Shown here: piece by piece, positions 1 through 5,335 of the stretch
Layout: each line of letters opens with the position of its first letter
How positions within the stretch are numbered: the first letter of the stretch is position 1
Assembly: GCA_031273285.1 (NCBI GenBank)
Contig: JAISSE010000011.1
Coordinates: 1-5,380, forward strand
Direction: 5' to 3'
DNA length: 5,380 nt
From: Prevotellaceae bacterium
GTDB lineage: Bacteria > Bacteroidota > Bacteroidia > Bacteroidales > UBA932
Translations under genes and position numbers: made by a program
The notes under the pieces: generated by a model
Told to the model about the DNA's origin: nothing
The model's input: the letters and a program-made list of their open reading frames with translations, nothing else
Databases searched by the model: none

Positions 1-405
1 CAAATGGATACGGCGGTTAATTTTTCGGCAGAAGAACTGAAACAGCGGGATAATGTGATAATATCCATGAATTATTTTGAATTGCAGGATAATATAAAAG
101 AACAAAAGATGCGCGGACAGAACTCATCCAAGTCTGTGCTGGAAAATTACAACCGAACGTCCATTCCGTTTTCCGTGTTTGTCCTCACTCTGATTGGCGT
201 TTCGCTTTCGTCCCGAAAAATCAGGGGCGGCATCGGGATGCAGATAGGCATCGGCATTGCCATGAGCTTTATATACATACTGCTGCTGCGTTTCAGCGAA
301 GTGTTTCTTCAAGTGGGGGTCGCAAGTCCTCTGATCGCGGCGTGGATACCTAATTTTCTTTTTGTCATCGTGGCGATTGTGCTGTATATCAAAGCTCCGA
401 AATAG
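1..405 (+). CDS. LptF/LptG-family permease, C-terminal part (5' end outside window)
   Basis: This is the last 134 codons of a permease of the YjgP/YjgQ (LptF/LptG) family. These inner-membrane proteins form the transmembrane part of the LptB2FG ABC transporter, which extracts lipopolysaccharide and passes it to the periplasmic bridge. The frame is open from base 1, so the ATG at 4 is probably internal. Counting the first codon as residue 1, residues 1-50 are a soluble stretch, probably the end of the periplasmic domain. The family signature follows: an Arg-Thr-Ser-Ile-Pro-Phe entry into a membrane helix (about 54-70), the basic cytoplasmic turn SSRKIRGGIG (70-79), a second helix (about 78-97), and a last helix (about 111-130) that starts with AAWIPN and ends in KAPK just before the TAG stop. 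I cannot tell LptF from LptG with only the tail, so no symbol is given. It converges on the minus-strand genes; no convincing terminator follows directly. Confidence 0.88.
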   Translation, partial: QMDTAVNFSAEELKQRDNVIISMNYFELQDNIKEQKMRGQNSSKSVLENYNRTSIPFSVFVLTLIGVSLSSRKIRGGIGMQIGIGIAMSFIYILLLRFSEVFLQVGVASPLIAAWIPNFLFVIVAIVLYIKAPK

Positions 406-445
406 GGATTGAGGACGTTCGGCACGCAGAAGACGCGGATTTTAA

Positions 446-488
446 GGATTTGCAGGATTTTTTACAAGATTAACAGGATTTGCAGGAT
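446..488 (+). repeat. 13-bp direct repeat GGATTTGCAGGAT, two copies
   Basis: GGATTTGCAGGAT occurs exactly at 446-458 and again at 476-488, a period of 30 bp. The same core, with one inserted base (GGATTTGCACGGAT), appears in the reverse complement of the unit at 780-820. The copies thus tie the direct repeats to the larger inverted units of this spacer. Confidence 0.7.
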
Positions 489-535
489 ACATGCTGCTTT
501 TTGTAAATCTTGAAAATTCTGTTAATCGTGTAAAA
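460..535. repeat. 29-bp imperfect inverted repeat with 18-nt loop
   Basis: The left arm 460-488 and the reverse complement of 507-535 agree at 25 of 29 positions (counted by eye), including TTTTACA and GATTAACAG without mismatch. The loop is 489-506. As RNA it would make a long AU-rich hairpin. There is no U-tract after either arm, so it does not look like an ordinary intrinsic terminator. It is more likely a dispersed palindromic repeat, though it could still help stop convergent transcripts. Confidence 0.7.
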
Positions 536-555
536 TAATTTAATCGTGATTAGCC

Positions 556-588
556 AACCCAAACAGGGTTTGAAACCCTGTTTGGGTT
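556..588. repeat. Perfect 16-bp palindrome with 1-bp centre
   Basis: The arm AACCCAAACAGGGTTT (556-571) is followed by a single G (572) and its exact reverse complement (573-588). In RNA the central bases TGA would form the loop over a 15-bp stem. No run of T follows on either strand, so terminator function is doubtful. Each arm also contains a near-palindrome (AACCC...GGGTT), so the element is symmetrical at two scales. Perfect conservation of such a long palindrome suggests recent spread or selection on the structure. Confidence 0.85.
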
Positions 589-611
589 AGTGTATTAGGG
601 CGAAATACAGT

Positions 612-626
612 AAGACCGTAGGTCTT
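612..626. repeat. Small perfect hairpin AAGACC-GTA-GGTCTT
   Basis: Six paired bases (612-617 with 621-626) close a 3-nt loop. It belongs to the repeat-rich spacer and sits 23 bp after the large palindrome. It is too small to assign a function. Confidence 0.5.
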
Positions 627-635
627 CAACATGGA

Positions 636-669
636 TAACCCCGTACAAGTGAAGCGCAGTGCGGGATTA
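636..669. repeat. Imperfect hairpin in the convergent spacer
   Basis: TAACCCCGTAC (636-646) can pair with 659-669, with one C-A mismatch (639/666) and one T-G wobble (644/661). The remaining positions are Watson-Crick, and the loop is 12 nt. It follows directly after the 612-626 hairpin. No T-run follows, so I list it as a palindromic repeat and not as a terminator. Confidence 0.45.
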
Positions 670-733
670 CGCCGATGGAACTTTTATCGTACACCCAACC
701 GATACCTCCCAACCCTGTATTGTCGCAAAAAAA

Positions 734-820
734 GCACGCAGACGATACGGTTTCAACGGATTTTGACGGGATTTCAATCGAAATCCGTGCAAATCCGTTA
801 AAGCCGCCTCATCTGCGTGC
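734..820. repeat. ~42-bp imperfect inverted repeat with 4-nt loop
   Basis: The left arm 734-775 pairs with 780-820 around the loop AATC (776-779). Reading the right arm as its reverse complement gives about 34 matches out of 42 with one indel, including perfect blocks GCACGCAGA and AACGGATTT. The right arm is also the partner of the outer unit at 422-461. A long cruciform or hairpin is possible. The sequence style (CGGATTT, GCACGGATTT) resembles intergenic repeats dispersed in Bacteroidota genomes; that recognition is from memory. Confidence 0.75.
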
Positions 821-893
821 AAAAACTGCGGTTTATGCCGCGTCGGTTACAGCAGGTGTTTGGGCAGATACCTTCAGCACTGCCTCAATCCCG

Positions 894-2243
894 CTAAAGT
901 TCCTTGATTTTTATATTTTTGAACCATACTTCGTCGCCGTGATCCTGCAAAAGAATATGCCCTTCCGCGGCATTTCCGAAATTGGGCCAGTCTCTGTATT
1001 TGCTGTATGCAACCAGCGCATTCCACATCTGGTTGTTACGCTCGTATTCAACCACTTTTATTCCGTTGAGCCAATGTTCGACATGATTATCCGTAACGAT
1101 AACCGTTGCAGTGTTAAATTCGTTTATGTCGAACTGTTTGGATTCTATCGGCGGTATCAGGTCATATAACGAGCCGATCGTTCGGTTTCCCTTTACGCCC
1201 AGTTTGGCGTCGGGATGTTTTTCGTCATCCAGAATCTGAAATTCACAGCCTATGGCAGAACCTTCACCCCTGTTCAAACCGGGGTCTACAAAATATTTGA
1301 TTCCGCTGTTGGCTCCCTGCGTTATTTTAAATTCCACCTTGAGGATAAAGTTTTTATACTTTTTGGTCGTAACAATATCACCTCCGTTTGCGGACTCGCC
1401 GCCACCGCTTTTTTGCACTTTCAGTATTCCGTTGTCCACATTCCATCCTTTCGAGGGGAAAGAGTTGAGTTTTGCGCCTTTCCATCCTGCGGTAGTTTTT
1501 CCGTCCCACAACAGTTTCCATCCGTCTTTGGCTTCGGCGGGCGAGATACTGTTTGCAACGGCATTTACTTCGGGGGCGTCCGTTTTGGTACGGAACCGTT
1601 CCGCGTCAGTCGTGCATATGCGTATATTTCGCCAGCTAACCGTTTTACCCGCCTGATCCTTATTGTTCCCGATAGCGTGTACCTGCAGGGCGATAAATCC
1701 TTCCGGGGTCATGTCGTCCCAAAGATTGGTACACGGAATACCGTTAATCCACGTGGCGATGGAGTTACCGAGCGCCTCGATTCTTGCACTGTTCCATTCT
1801 CCGTTTTTGAAAGCGTTCCTGCCCGCGGGATTTACGGTCATCGGATAGAGCCAGCCTCTTCGGGCTTCGTCGTATACGCCGCCGCACCATTTTCCGTTCT
1901 CCGAAGGGTCGATTTCGAACTGGTATCCGTGCACAGTGCCGTTGTCGTATTCCTTACGACTCAGGCTGCGAAACTGAACGCCGGAATTAAGTCCGTCATC
2001 AACCTTAAAATCAAATTCGAGGATAAAGTCGCCGTAATTTTTTTCCGTTGCGAGGAAAGTACTCGGAGTATTCACTTTGGAAATTCCCGTGATAATTCCG
2101 TCTTTCACTTTATATTCCGCCGTTCCGCCGAGTTTTTTCCATCCTTTCGTATTTTTTCCGTTGAACAGCGGAGTCCATTCCTGAGCAAACAGCGATCCCG
2201 ATAACAGGATAACCGCCGCCAACAAAATATTTTTTCTTTTCAT
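894..2243 (-). CDS. Secreted protein with two DUF1080 (3-keto-disaccharide hydrolase) domains
   Basis: This 449-residue protein starts with a Sec signal peptide (basic KRK, hydrophobic core, probable cut after Ala20 in SLFA-QE; no lipobox Cys). Two DUF1080-type lectin-like beta-sandwich domains follow, at about 22-211 and 239-448. Both show the family start ([11 protein letters not shown] at 26-36; [11 protein letters not shown] at 245-255), an FIL...FK...NSG block (NSG at 86-88 and 312-314), a GxxFxI strand (106-111; 332-337), a G-G/S-V/L-Y-D loop (121-125; 357-361), W-I/L-NGI (165-169; 391-395) and EGxIxLQxH (181-189; 427-435). The linker (212-238) is rich in Ala, Ser and Pro. Pfam PF06439 proteins act on 3-keto-glycosides (hydrolysis or lyase cleavage); this activity is inferred from the family, not from catalytic residues that I can name. 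It lies 162 bp downstream of the Tat-exported oxidoreductase on the same strand, a pairing consistent with oxidation followed by cleavage. The ATG at 2243 is set by the signal peptide; no Shine-Dalgarno is obvious. One domain could be mainly for binding. Confidence 0.9.
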   Translation of the reverse strand: MKRKNILLAAVILLSGSLFAQEWTPLFNGKNTKGWKKLGGTAEYKVKDGIITGISKVNTPSTFLATEKNYGDFILEFDFKVDDGLNSGVQFRSLSRKEYDNGTVHGYQFEIDPSENGKWCGGVYDEARRGWLYPMTVNPAGRNAFKNGEWNSARIEALGNSIATWINGIPCTNLWDDMTPEGFIALQVHAIGNNKDQAGKTVSWRNIRICTTDAERFRTKTDAPEVNAVANSISPAEAKDGWKLLWDGKTTAGWKGAKLNSFPSKGWNVDNGILKVQKSGGGESANGGDIVTTKKYKNFILKVEFKITQGANSGIKYFVDPGLNRGEGSAIGCEFQILDDEKHPDAKLGVKGNRTIGSLYDLIPPIESKQFDINEFNTATVIVTDNHVEHWLNGIKVVEYERNNQMWNALVAYSKYRDWPNFGNAAEGHILLQDHGDEVWFKNIKIKEL

Positions 2244-2280
2244 ATCCGTAATTTTTTAAAATTCATTCATTGTTTTAAAA

Positions 2281-2315
2281 ATAACACCCTTAAACAAAGA
2301 CGTCAAGGGTGTTAT
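2281..2315 (-). terminator. Perfect 11-bp hairpin between the oxidoreductase and DUF1080 genes
   Basis: ATAACACCCTT (2281-2291) and its exact reverse complement (2305-2315) enclose a 13-nt loop. On the minus strand the stem is followed by TTTT and then AAAAC, so it resembles an intrinsic terminator about 90 nt past the oxidoreductase stop (2406). It ends only 37 nt before the DUF1080 start (2243), and I see no TAnnTTTG element for a new promoter in the spacer. It could therefore act as a partial terminator or as a 5'-leader stem that tunes expression of the second gene. The short T-run makes the efficiency uncertain. Confidence 0.6.
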
Positions 2316-2405
2316 CGAAAATTGAAAATCTTTTTAATAACTATTTTAAAATTTTAAATAAAATGAAAATCACTGTATATTGAAATCATCACACACAATT
2401 TCCGC

Positions 2406-3806
2406 TTATAATTTATAGTATTGTTCCCACCCTTTGCGCGGAGGCAGACCGGCTAACATTGCATTGGCAAACGCATTGTTGGTTATCTGTTTTGTCCGGC
2501 TGTCGAAATACAGCGTGGTATTCAGTCGTTGAGACATCACTCCGAGAGAGAAAACCTGACTCAGAGGACCGTGAATTTCGAAAGGCGAACGGGTTTTTTC
2601 CTTGCCCATACATGCGCGCAGGAAATTCGCAAAGTGATTGGACGGACTTTTCGGTATCTCCGGAAGTTTCAGGTCTTTTGCCTTTTCTTCGGGAATGATG
2701 GAAAGAGTGGAACCGTGCGAACCGCCTTTAAAAATCAAATCCTTGCTGTAGATGATCTTGCCGGGATTGATTGCGGAGGCTTTTATCTCGCCCTGCCCGG
2801 ATGCGGGAATACCTTCCGCAAGTTCGGATTTTCCGTAACCTTTCGGGATGGGAGGCTGATTGTCGACACCGTCGTACCATGTCAAATCGACAGGCGGCAT
2901 GTCTCCTCTCGCCGGAAAACGGAACAGAATGGTGGACGCAGTCGGGAAAAAATAGTCGTTGTGTCCCGTCAGCGTCGGACGAACTTCGTATGGAAGCCCC
3001 AACTGTAAAAATTCGTGGGCGGTATCCATTATGTGCGCGCCCCAGTCGCCGAGAGCGCCCATTCCGAAATCGTACCAGCAGCGCCAGTCGCCGTAGTGAA
3101 ATTTCGAATTATATTCGTGATACGGAACGGCACACATCCATGTATCCCAGTCCAAAGTTTCGGGAATCGGCTCTTTATCGGGCTGTTTGTAAATATTTAC
3201 GTCCCATTTGTGCCATCTTCTGTCGTTGTTCATGTGCGCACTGATAGCGGTAACATCTTTTATGATACCTGCTTCGACCCATGTCTTGAACTGGAAATAG
3301 TTCGGATCCGAGTGCCCCTGGTTTCCAACCTGAGTAACTACTTTCGGATGTTTCCGGGCTGCTTCCATCATCAGTTCGGCTTCGAGAAAAGTACGCGCCA
3401 TGGGCTTTTCGACATACACGTGCTTGCCCAGCGATATTGCCAGCATACTGATAGGGAAGTGTGCATGGTCGGGAACAGCGATACACACCGCCTCAATCTC
3501 GTTGCCCATTTTGTCGAACATCTGCCTGAAATCCTTGAATTGTTTGGCTTTGGGAAATTTAGCCAGCATTTTCTGGGTATGTTTCGCACCCAAATCCACA
3601 TCGCACAGGGCAACGACATTGGCTAATCCGGTTCGGTCGAAATCGTTTATGATTTGCTCGCCACGGTTACCGATACCGATACATGCAAGATTTACCCTGT
3701 TGCCGGCACTTACACTGCTGCCGGCGGCAGCGTTTGCGCGAAGCCCTACAGCCAGTCCGGCAGAGGCAAGCGTCGCTGTTTTAAGAAAACTCCTTCTTGT
3801 TGTCAT
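2406..3806 (-). CDS. Tat-exported Gfo/Idh/MocA-family NAD(P)-dependent oxidoreductase
   Basis: This 466-residue enzyme has an N-terminal twin-arginine signal (RRSFLK at 4-9, Ala-rich core, AxA cut near residue 26), so a folded, cofactor-loaded export to the periplasm is predicted. The Rossmann domain (about 37-155) opens with GIGNRG (44-49), has the acidic ALCDVD strand end (66-71), and carries the family hallmark EKP (133-135), where Lys134 is the expected catalytic lysine. The C-terminal alpha/beta domain follows, with the substrate-side motif GDWGAHIMDTAH (253-264) typical of the bacterial long-form C-terminal domain. The length fits this subgroup. Family members oxidise or reduce sugar carbons with bound or free NAD(P); some, such as GH109 enzymes, use transient C3 oxidation to cleave glycosides. 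The exact substrate cannot be read from sequence. It is followed by the tandem DUF1080 gene. The start at 3806 gives the complete Tat motif; a candidate -7 element lies 74-81 bp upstream. Confidence 0.92.
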   Translation of the reverse strand: MTTRRSFLKTATLASAGLAVGLRANAAAGSSVSAGNRVNLACIGIGNRGEQIINDFDRTGLANVVALCDVDLGAKHTQKMLAKFPKAKQFKDFRQMFDKMGNEIEAVCIAVPDHAHFPISMLAISLGKHVYVEKPMARTFLEAELMMEAARKHPKVVTQVGNQGHSDPNYFQFKTWVEAGIIKDVTAISAHMNNDRRWHKWDVNIYKQPDKEPIPETLDWDTWMCAVPYHEYNSKFHYGDWRCWYDFGMGALGDWGAHIMDTAHEFLQLGLPYEVRPTLTGHNDYFFPTASTILFRFPARGDMPPVDLTWYDGVDNQPPIPKGYGKSELAEGIPASGQGEIKASAINPGKIIYSKDLIFKGGSHGSTLSIIPEEKAKDLKLPEIPKSPSNHFANFLRACMGKEKTRSPFEIHGPLSQVFSLGVMSQRLNTTLYFDSRTKQITNNAFANAMLAGLPPRKGWEQYYKL

Positions 3807-3879
3807 TACAGTTAAGCTAAAAACTATTATTAATTATTATTTTATTCATTCCGTCTTCGTACATATTATTTATGTGCTG

Positions 3880-3887
3880 CAAATGTA
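3880..3887 (-). promoter_or_regulatory. Candidate Bacteroides-type -7 element (TACATTTG)
   Basis: Read on the minus strand this is TACATTTG, an exact fit to the Bacteroidota housekeeping -7 consensus TAnnTTTG. It would place the transcript start near 3873 and give a leader of about 65 nt before the oxidoreductase ATG at 3806. I find no clean TTTG -33 element at the usual spacing upstream, which weakens the call or implies an activator. The repeated 12-bp boxes at 3912-3956 would fall about 40-85 bp upstream of the start, where an activator could bind. Confidence 0.4.
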
Positions 3888-3911
3888 ATAAGAATTATCG
3901 AATATTGTATT

Positions 3912-3956
3912 TTAATTTGAAAAAAAATTTTCAAATTAACAGATTTTTCAAATTAA
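3912..3956. promoter_or_regulatory. Three copies of a 12-bp AT-rich box (TTTTCAAATTAA)
   Basis: TTTTCAAATTAA occurs at 3928-3939 and 3945-3956, and as its exact reverse complement TTAATTTGAAAA at 3912-3923. Starts are 16 and 17 bp apart. The first two copies form a perfect 12-bp inverted repeat around AAAA (3924-3927). They lie between the hflX stop (3980) and the candidate promoter of the oxidoreductase. They could be an operator for the oxidoreductase. The inverted pair could alternatively be an AU-only terminator stem for hflX, but no U-tract follows it on the minus strand. Confidence 0.5.
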
Positions 3957-3979
3957 TATCCGAAAAATCAGAATATTAT

Positions 3980-5188
3980 TTACCAGATAAAATTTCCGAA
4001 AGGATAGCGTCCGGCGTCCAGTTCGGCTACGATACGGTAGATATCATCCCGAAGTTTCGCGATATTTTCCCTATTTTTTGCCGAGATAAAAATGCACGGC
4101 GCGTTTTCCTTTGCAAGCCAGCTTCGTTTCAAATCGTCCAGACTGACGTTTTCCTTAGTTGCCGGAGTTAAATCGTCCTCATCTTTTTTCGTAAAAGTAT
4201 AGGCGTCGATTTTGTTGAAAATCAGATATACGGGTTTGTCTCCGGCGCCTATTTCATGAAGCGTGTTTCGGACAACTTCAATCTGTTCTTCAAAATTGGA
4301 ATGCGAAATATCCACGACATGCAAAAGTATGTCGGCTTCCCGCACCTCGTCGAGTGTTGATTTGAAGGATTCGACCAGCTGATGCGGCAGTTTTCTGATA
4401 AATCCCACCGTATCGGACAGCAGAAACGGGATGTTTTCTATCACGACTTTCCGGACGGTTGTATCGAGAGTTGCAAACAGTTTGTTTTCGGCAAATACGT
4501 CCGATTTGCTCAGCAGATTCATCAGTGTCGATTTGCCGACGTTGGTGTATCCGACCAAGGCTAACCGTGATAGACCGCCCCGGTTTCCTCTCTGGGAAGC
4601 CATCTGACGGTCGATTTTTTTCAGCTGTTCCTTCAGTTTTGCTATTCTTGTCAGTATTATCCTGCGGTCGGTTTCCAGCTGCGTTTCTCCGGGACCTCTC
4701 ATGTTCAGACCCGCCCCTCCTCTCTGGCGTTCGAGGTGTGTCCACATACGGGTTAAACGGGGTAGCAAATACTGATATTGAGCAAGTTCCACCTGTGTTT
4801 TCGCATAAGCGGTCTTTGCTCTCTGCGCGAAAATGTCGAGAATAAGCGCCGTTCTGTCGAGAATTGCGCAGTTAAGTTCCTTTTCCAGATTTCTTAGCTG
4901 CGAAGGCGACAGTTCGTCATCGAAAATGGCGAGATTTATCTCCGAGTTTTCCATAAAGGATTTGATTTCCGCAACTTTACCCGAACCTATGAAAGTGCTT
5001 GGGTCGGGATGCTTCAAATGCTGAGTAAACCGTTTTACGGCGGTTGCGCCTGCCGTTTCGGCAAGAAAATCCAGTTCGTCGAGATATTCCCTGACCTGAT
5101 TTGTTTTCTGTGATTCCGTTATAATACCCACTAAAATTGCAGGTTCGGGATTTTGCGCACTGCGGGTTATCGTATTTTTTTCTATCAT
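3980..5188 (-). CDS. hflX: Ribosome-associated GTPase HflX
   Basis: HflX is a cytoplasmic GTPase that binds the 50S subunit and splits stalled or idle 70S ribosomes, notably under heat or antibiotic stress. This 402-residue copy is complete. The N-terminal nucleotide-binding-like domain (about 15-125) has the family motifs FIGSGK (66-71) and DRTALILDIF (111-120). A helical linker (about 126-200) contains the diagnostic glycine-rich segment RGPGETQLETDRR (164-176). The GTPase domain has G1 GYTNVGKST (213-221), the TLDTT switch I region (240-244), G3 DTVG (259-262), G4 NKID (325-328) and G5 SAK (369-371). All GTP-binding motifs are intact, so it should be active. The start at 5188 yields a normal-length N-terminus; the upstream spacer is AT-rich with short repeats and lacks a clear Shine-Dalgarno. 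It is not next to hfq or hflKC, unlike in Escherichia coli. Confidence 0.97.
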   Translation of the reverse strand: MIEKNTITRSAQNPEPAILVGIITESQKTNQVREYLDELDFLAETAGATAVKRFTQHLKHPDPSTFIGSGKVAEIKSFMENSEINLAIFDDELSPSQLRNLEKELNCAILDRTALILDIFAQRAKTAYAKTQVELAQYQYLLPRLTRMWTHLERQRGGAGLNMRGPGETQLETDRRIILTRIAKLKEQLKKIDRQMASQRGNRGGLSRLALVGYTNVGKSTLMNLLSKSDVFAENKLFATLDTTVRKVVIENIPFLLSDTVGFIRKLPHQLVESFKSTLDEVREADILLHVVDISHSNFEEQIEVVRNTLHEIGAGDKPVYLIFNKIDAYTFTKKDEDDLTPATKENVSLDDLKRSWLAKENAPCIFISAKNRENIAKLRDDIYRIVAELDAGRYPFGNFIW

Positions 5189-5204
5189 TTAATTGGTAAT
5201 GGAG

Positions 5205-5228
5205 AATTGAAAATTGAAAATTGAAAAT
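5205..5228. repeat. 7-bp tandem repeat (ATTGAAA, three copies)
   Basis: The triplet TTG recurs at 5207, 5214 and 5221 with intervening A-runs, a strict 7-bp period. It ends 17 bp upstream of the hflX start and would lie in the 5' leader or promoter. On the minus strand it reads as pyrimidine-rich TTTTCAA repeats. Copy-number change by slippage could alter spacing or expression; that is inference. Confidence 0.7.
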
Positions 5229-5257
5229 GCCGGACGACGCATTGCGGTCGAACTGTA

Positions 5258-5278
5258 GGGCGACCCTTGCGGTTGCCC
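5258..5278. repeat. Short palindromic repeat GGGCGACC...GGTTGCCC
   Basis: An 8-bp stem (5258-5265 with 5271-5278) closes the loop CTTGC, with one G-T position in the stem. It lies in the 192-bp non-coding stretch upstream of hflX and resembles small GC-rich palindromes dispersed in Bacteroidota. A T-run does not follow, so a terminator role is not supported. Confidence 0.6.
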
Positions 5279-5307
5279 GACGGGTTCTTCGCCGCAACCT
5301 CTCCGTG

Positions 5308-5335
5308 GTAGAGACGTAGCATACTGCGTCTCTAC
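5308..5335. repeat. Short palindromic repeat GTAGAGACG...CGTCTCTAC
   Basis: A 9-bp perfect stem (5308-5316 with 5327-5335) continues inward through a T-G wobble and two more pairs around the loop CATA. The GTAGAGACG/CGTCTCTAC arms are of a type that I recognise as a widely dispersed intergenic palindrome in Bacteroidota and some other phyla; this is from memory. It lies 30 bp from the 5258-5278 palindrome, so the two may travel as one composite repeat. No gene is visible from 5189 to the window end. Confidence 0.7.

Larger units (their letters stand above)
422..820. repeat. MITE-like block bounded by inverted ~40-bp units
   Basis: The sequence beginning GCACGCAGA at 422 and running to about 461 is closely matched by the reverse complement of 780-820. 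Both read GCACGCAGA, GA, GCGG, a T-rich step, then GGATTTGCA and GGATTT, with a few substitutions and short gaps. The 399-bp block therefore has imperfect terminal inverted repeats of about 40 bp and no coding potential, as in a miniature inverted-repeat element. A third copy in direct orientation lies inside at 734-775. I see no target-site duplication at the edges, and the left flank (ending GACGTTCG) does not match the right flank (AAAAACTGCG). It could equally be a cluster of independent dispersed repeats. Confidence 0.5.
406..893. other. Non-coding convergent spacer filled with repeats
   Basis: This 488-bp spacer lies between the 3' ends of the Lpt permease gene and the DUF1080 gene. I see no gene in it. 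The plus-strand open frame that begins at 675 is built from the inverted repeats and then runs antisense into the DUF1080 gene, so I do not call it. The spacer holds the repeats listed separately at 422-461, 446-488, 460-535, 556-588, 612-626, 636-669 and 734-820. Two weak hairpins lie near its right edge: a 5-bp stem (863-867 with 880-884), and a 4-bp GCGG/CCGC stem (828-841) that on the minus strand is followed by a T5 run. The latter could be a poor terminator for the DUF1080 gene. Confidence 0.75.

Noticed and set aside
556..588. Intrinsic terminator for the Lpt permease gene
   Set aside because: The stem is strong, but there is no T-run after either arm and it starts 150 bp past the stop codon. 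I list it as a palindromic repeat.
422..820. CRISPR-like array
   Set aside because: The repeated units differ in orientation and spacing, contain substitutions, and number only three. There is no regular repeat-spacer pattern and no cas gene.
675..1169. 164-codon plus-strand open frame starting in the convergent spacer
   Set aside because: Its first part is translated from the inverted repeats at 734-820 and its second part is antisense to the 3' end of the well-supported DUF1080 gene. It has no recognisable domain.
1215..2204. 329-codon plus-strand open frame
   Set aside because: It is entirely antisense to the DUF1080 gene, which has a signal peptide and duplicated family motifs. The antisense product shows no recognisable family, so it is a long shadow frame.
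2529..3626. Several plus-strand open frames of 150-200 codons opposite the oxidoreductase gene
   Set aside because: All lie antisense to the Gfo/Idh/MocA gene with its intact motifs, overlap each other in different frames, and show no domain.
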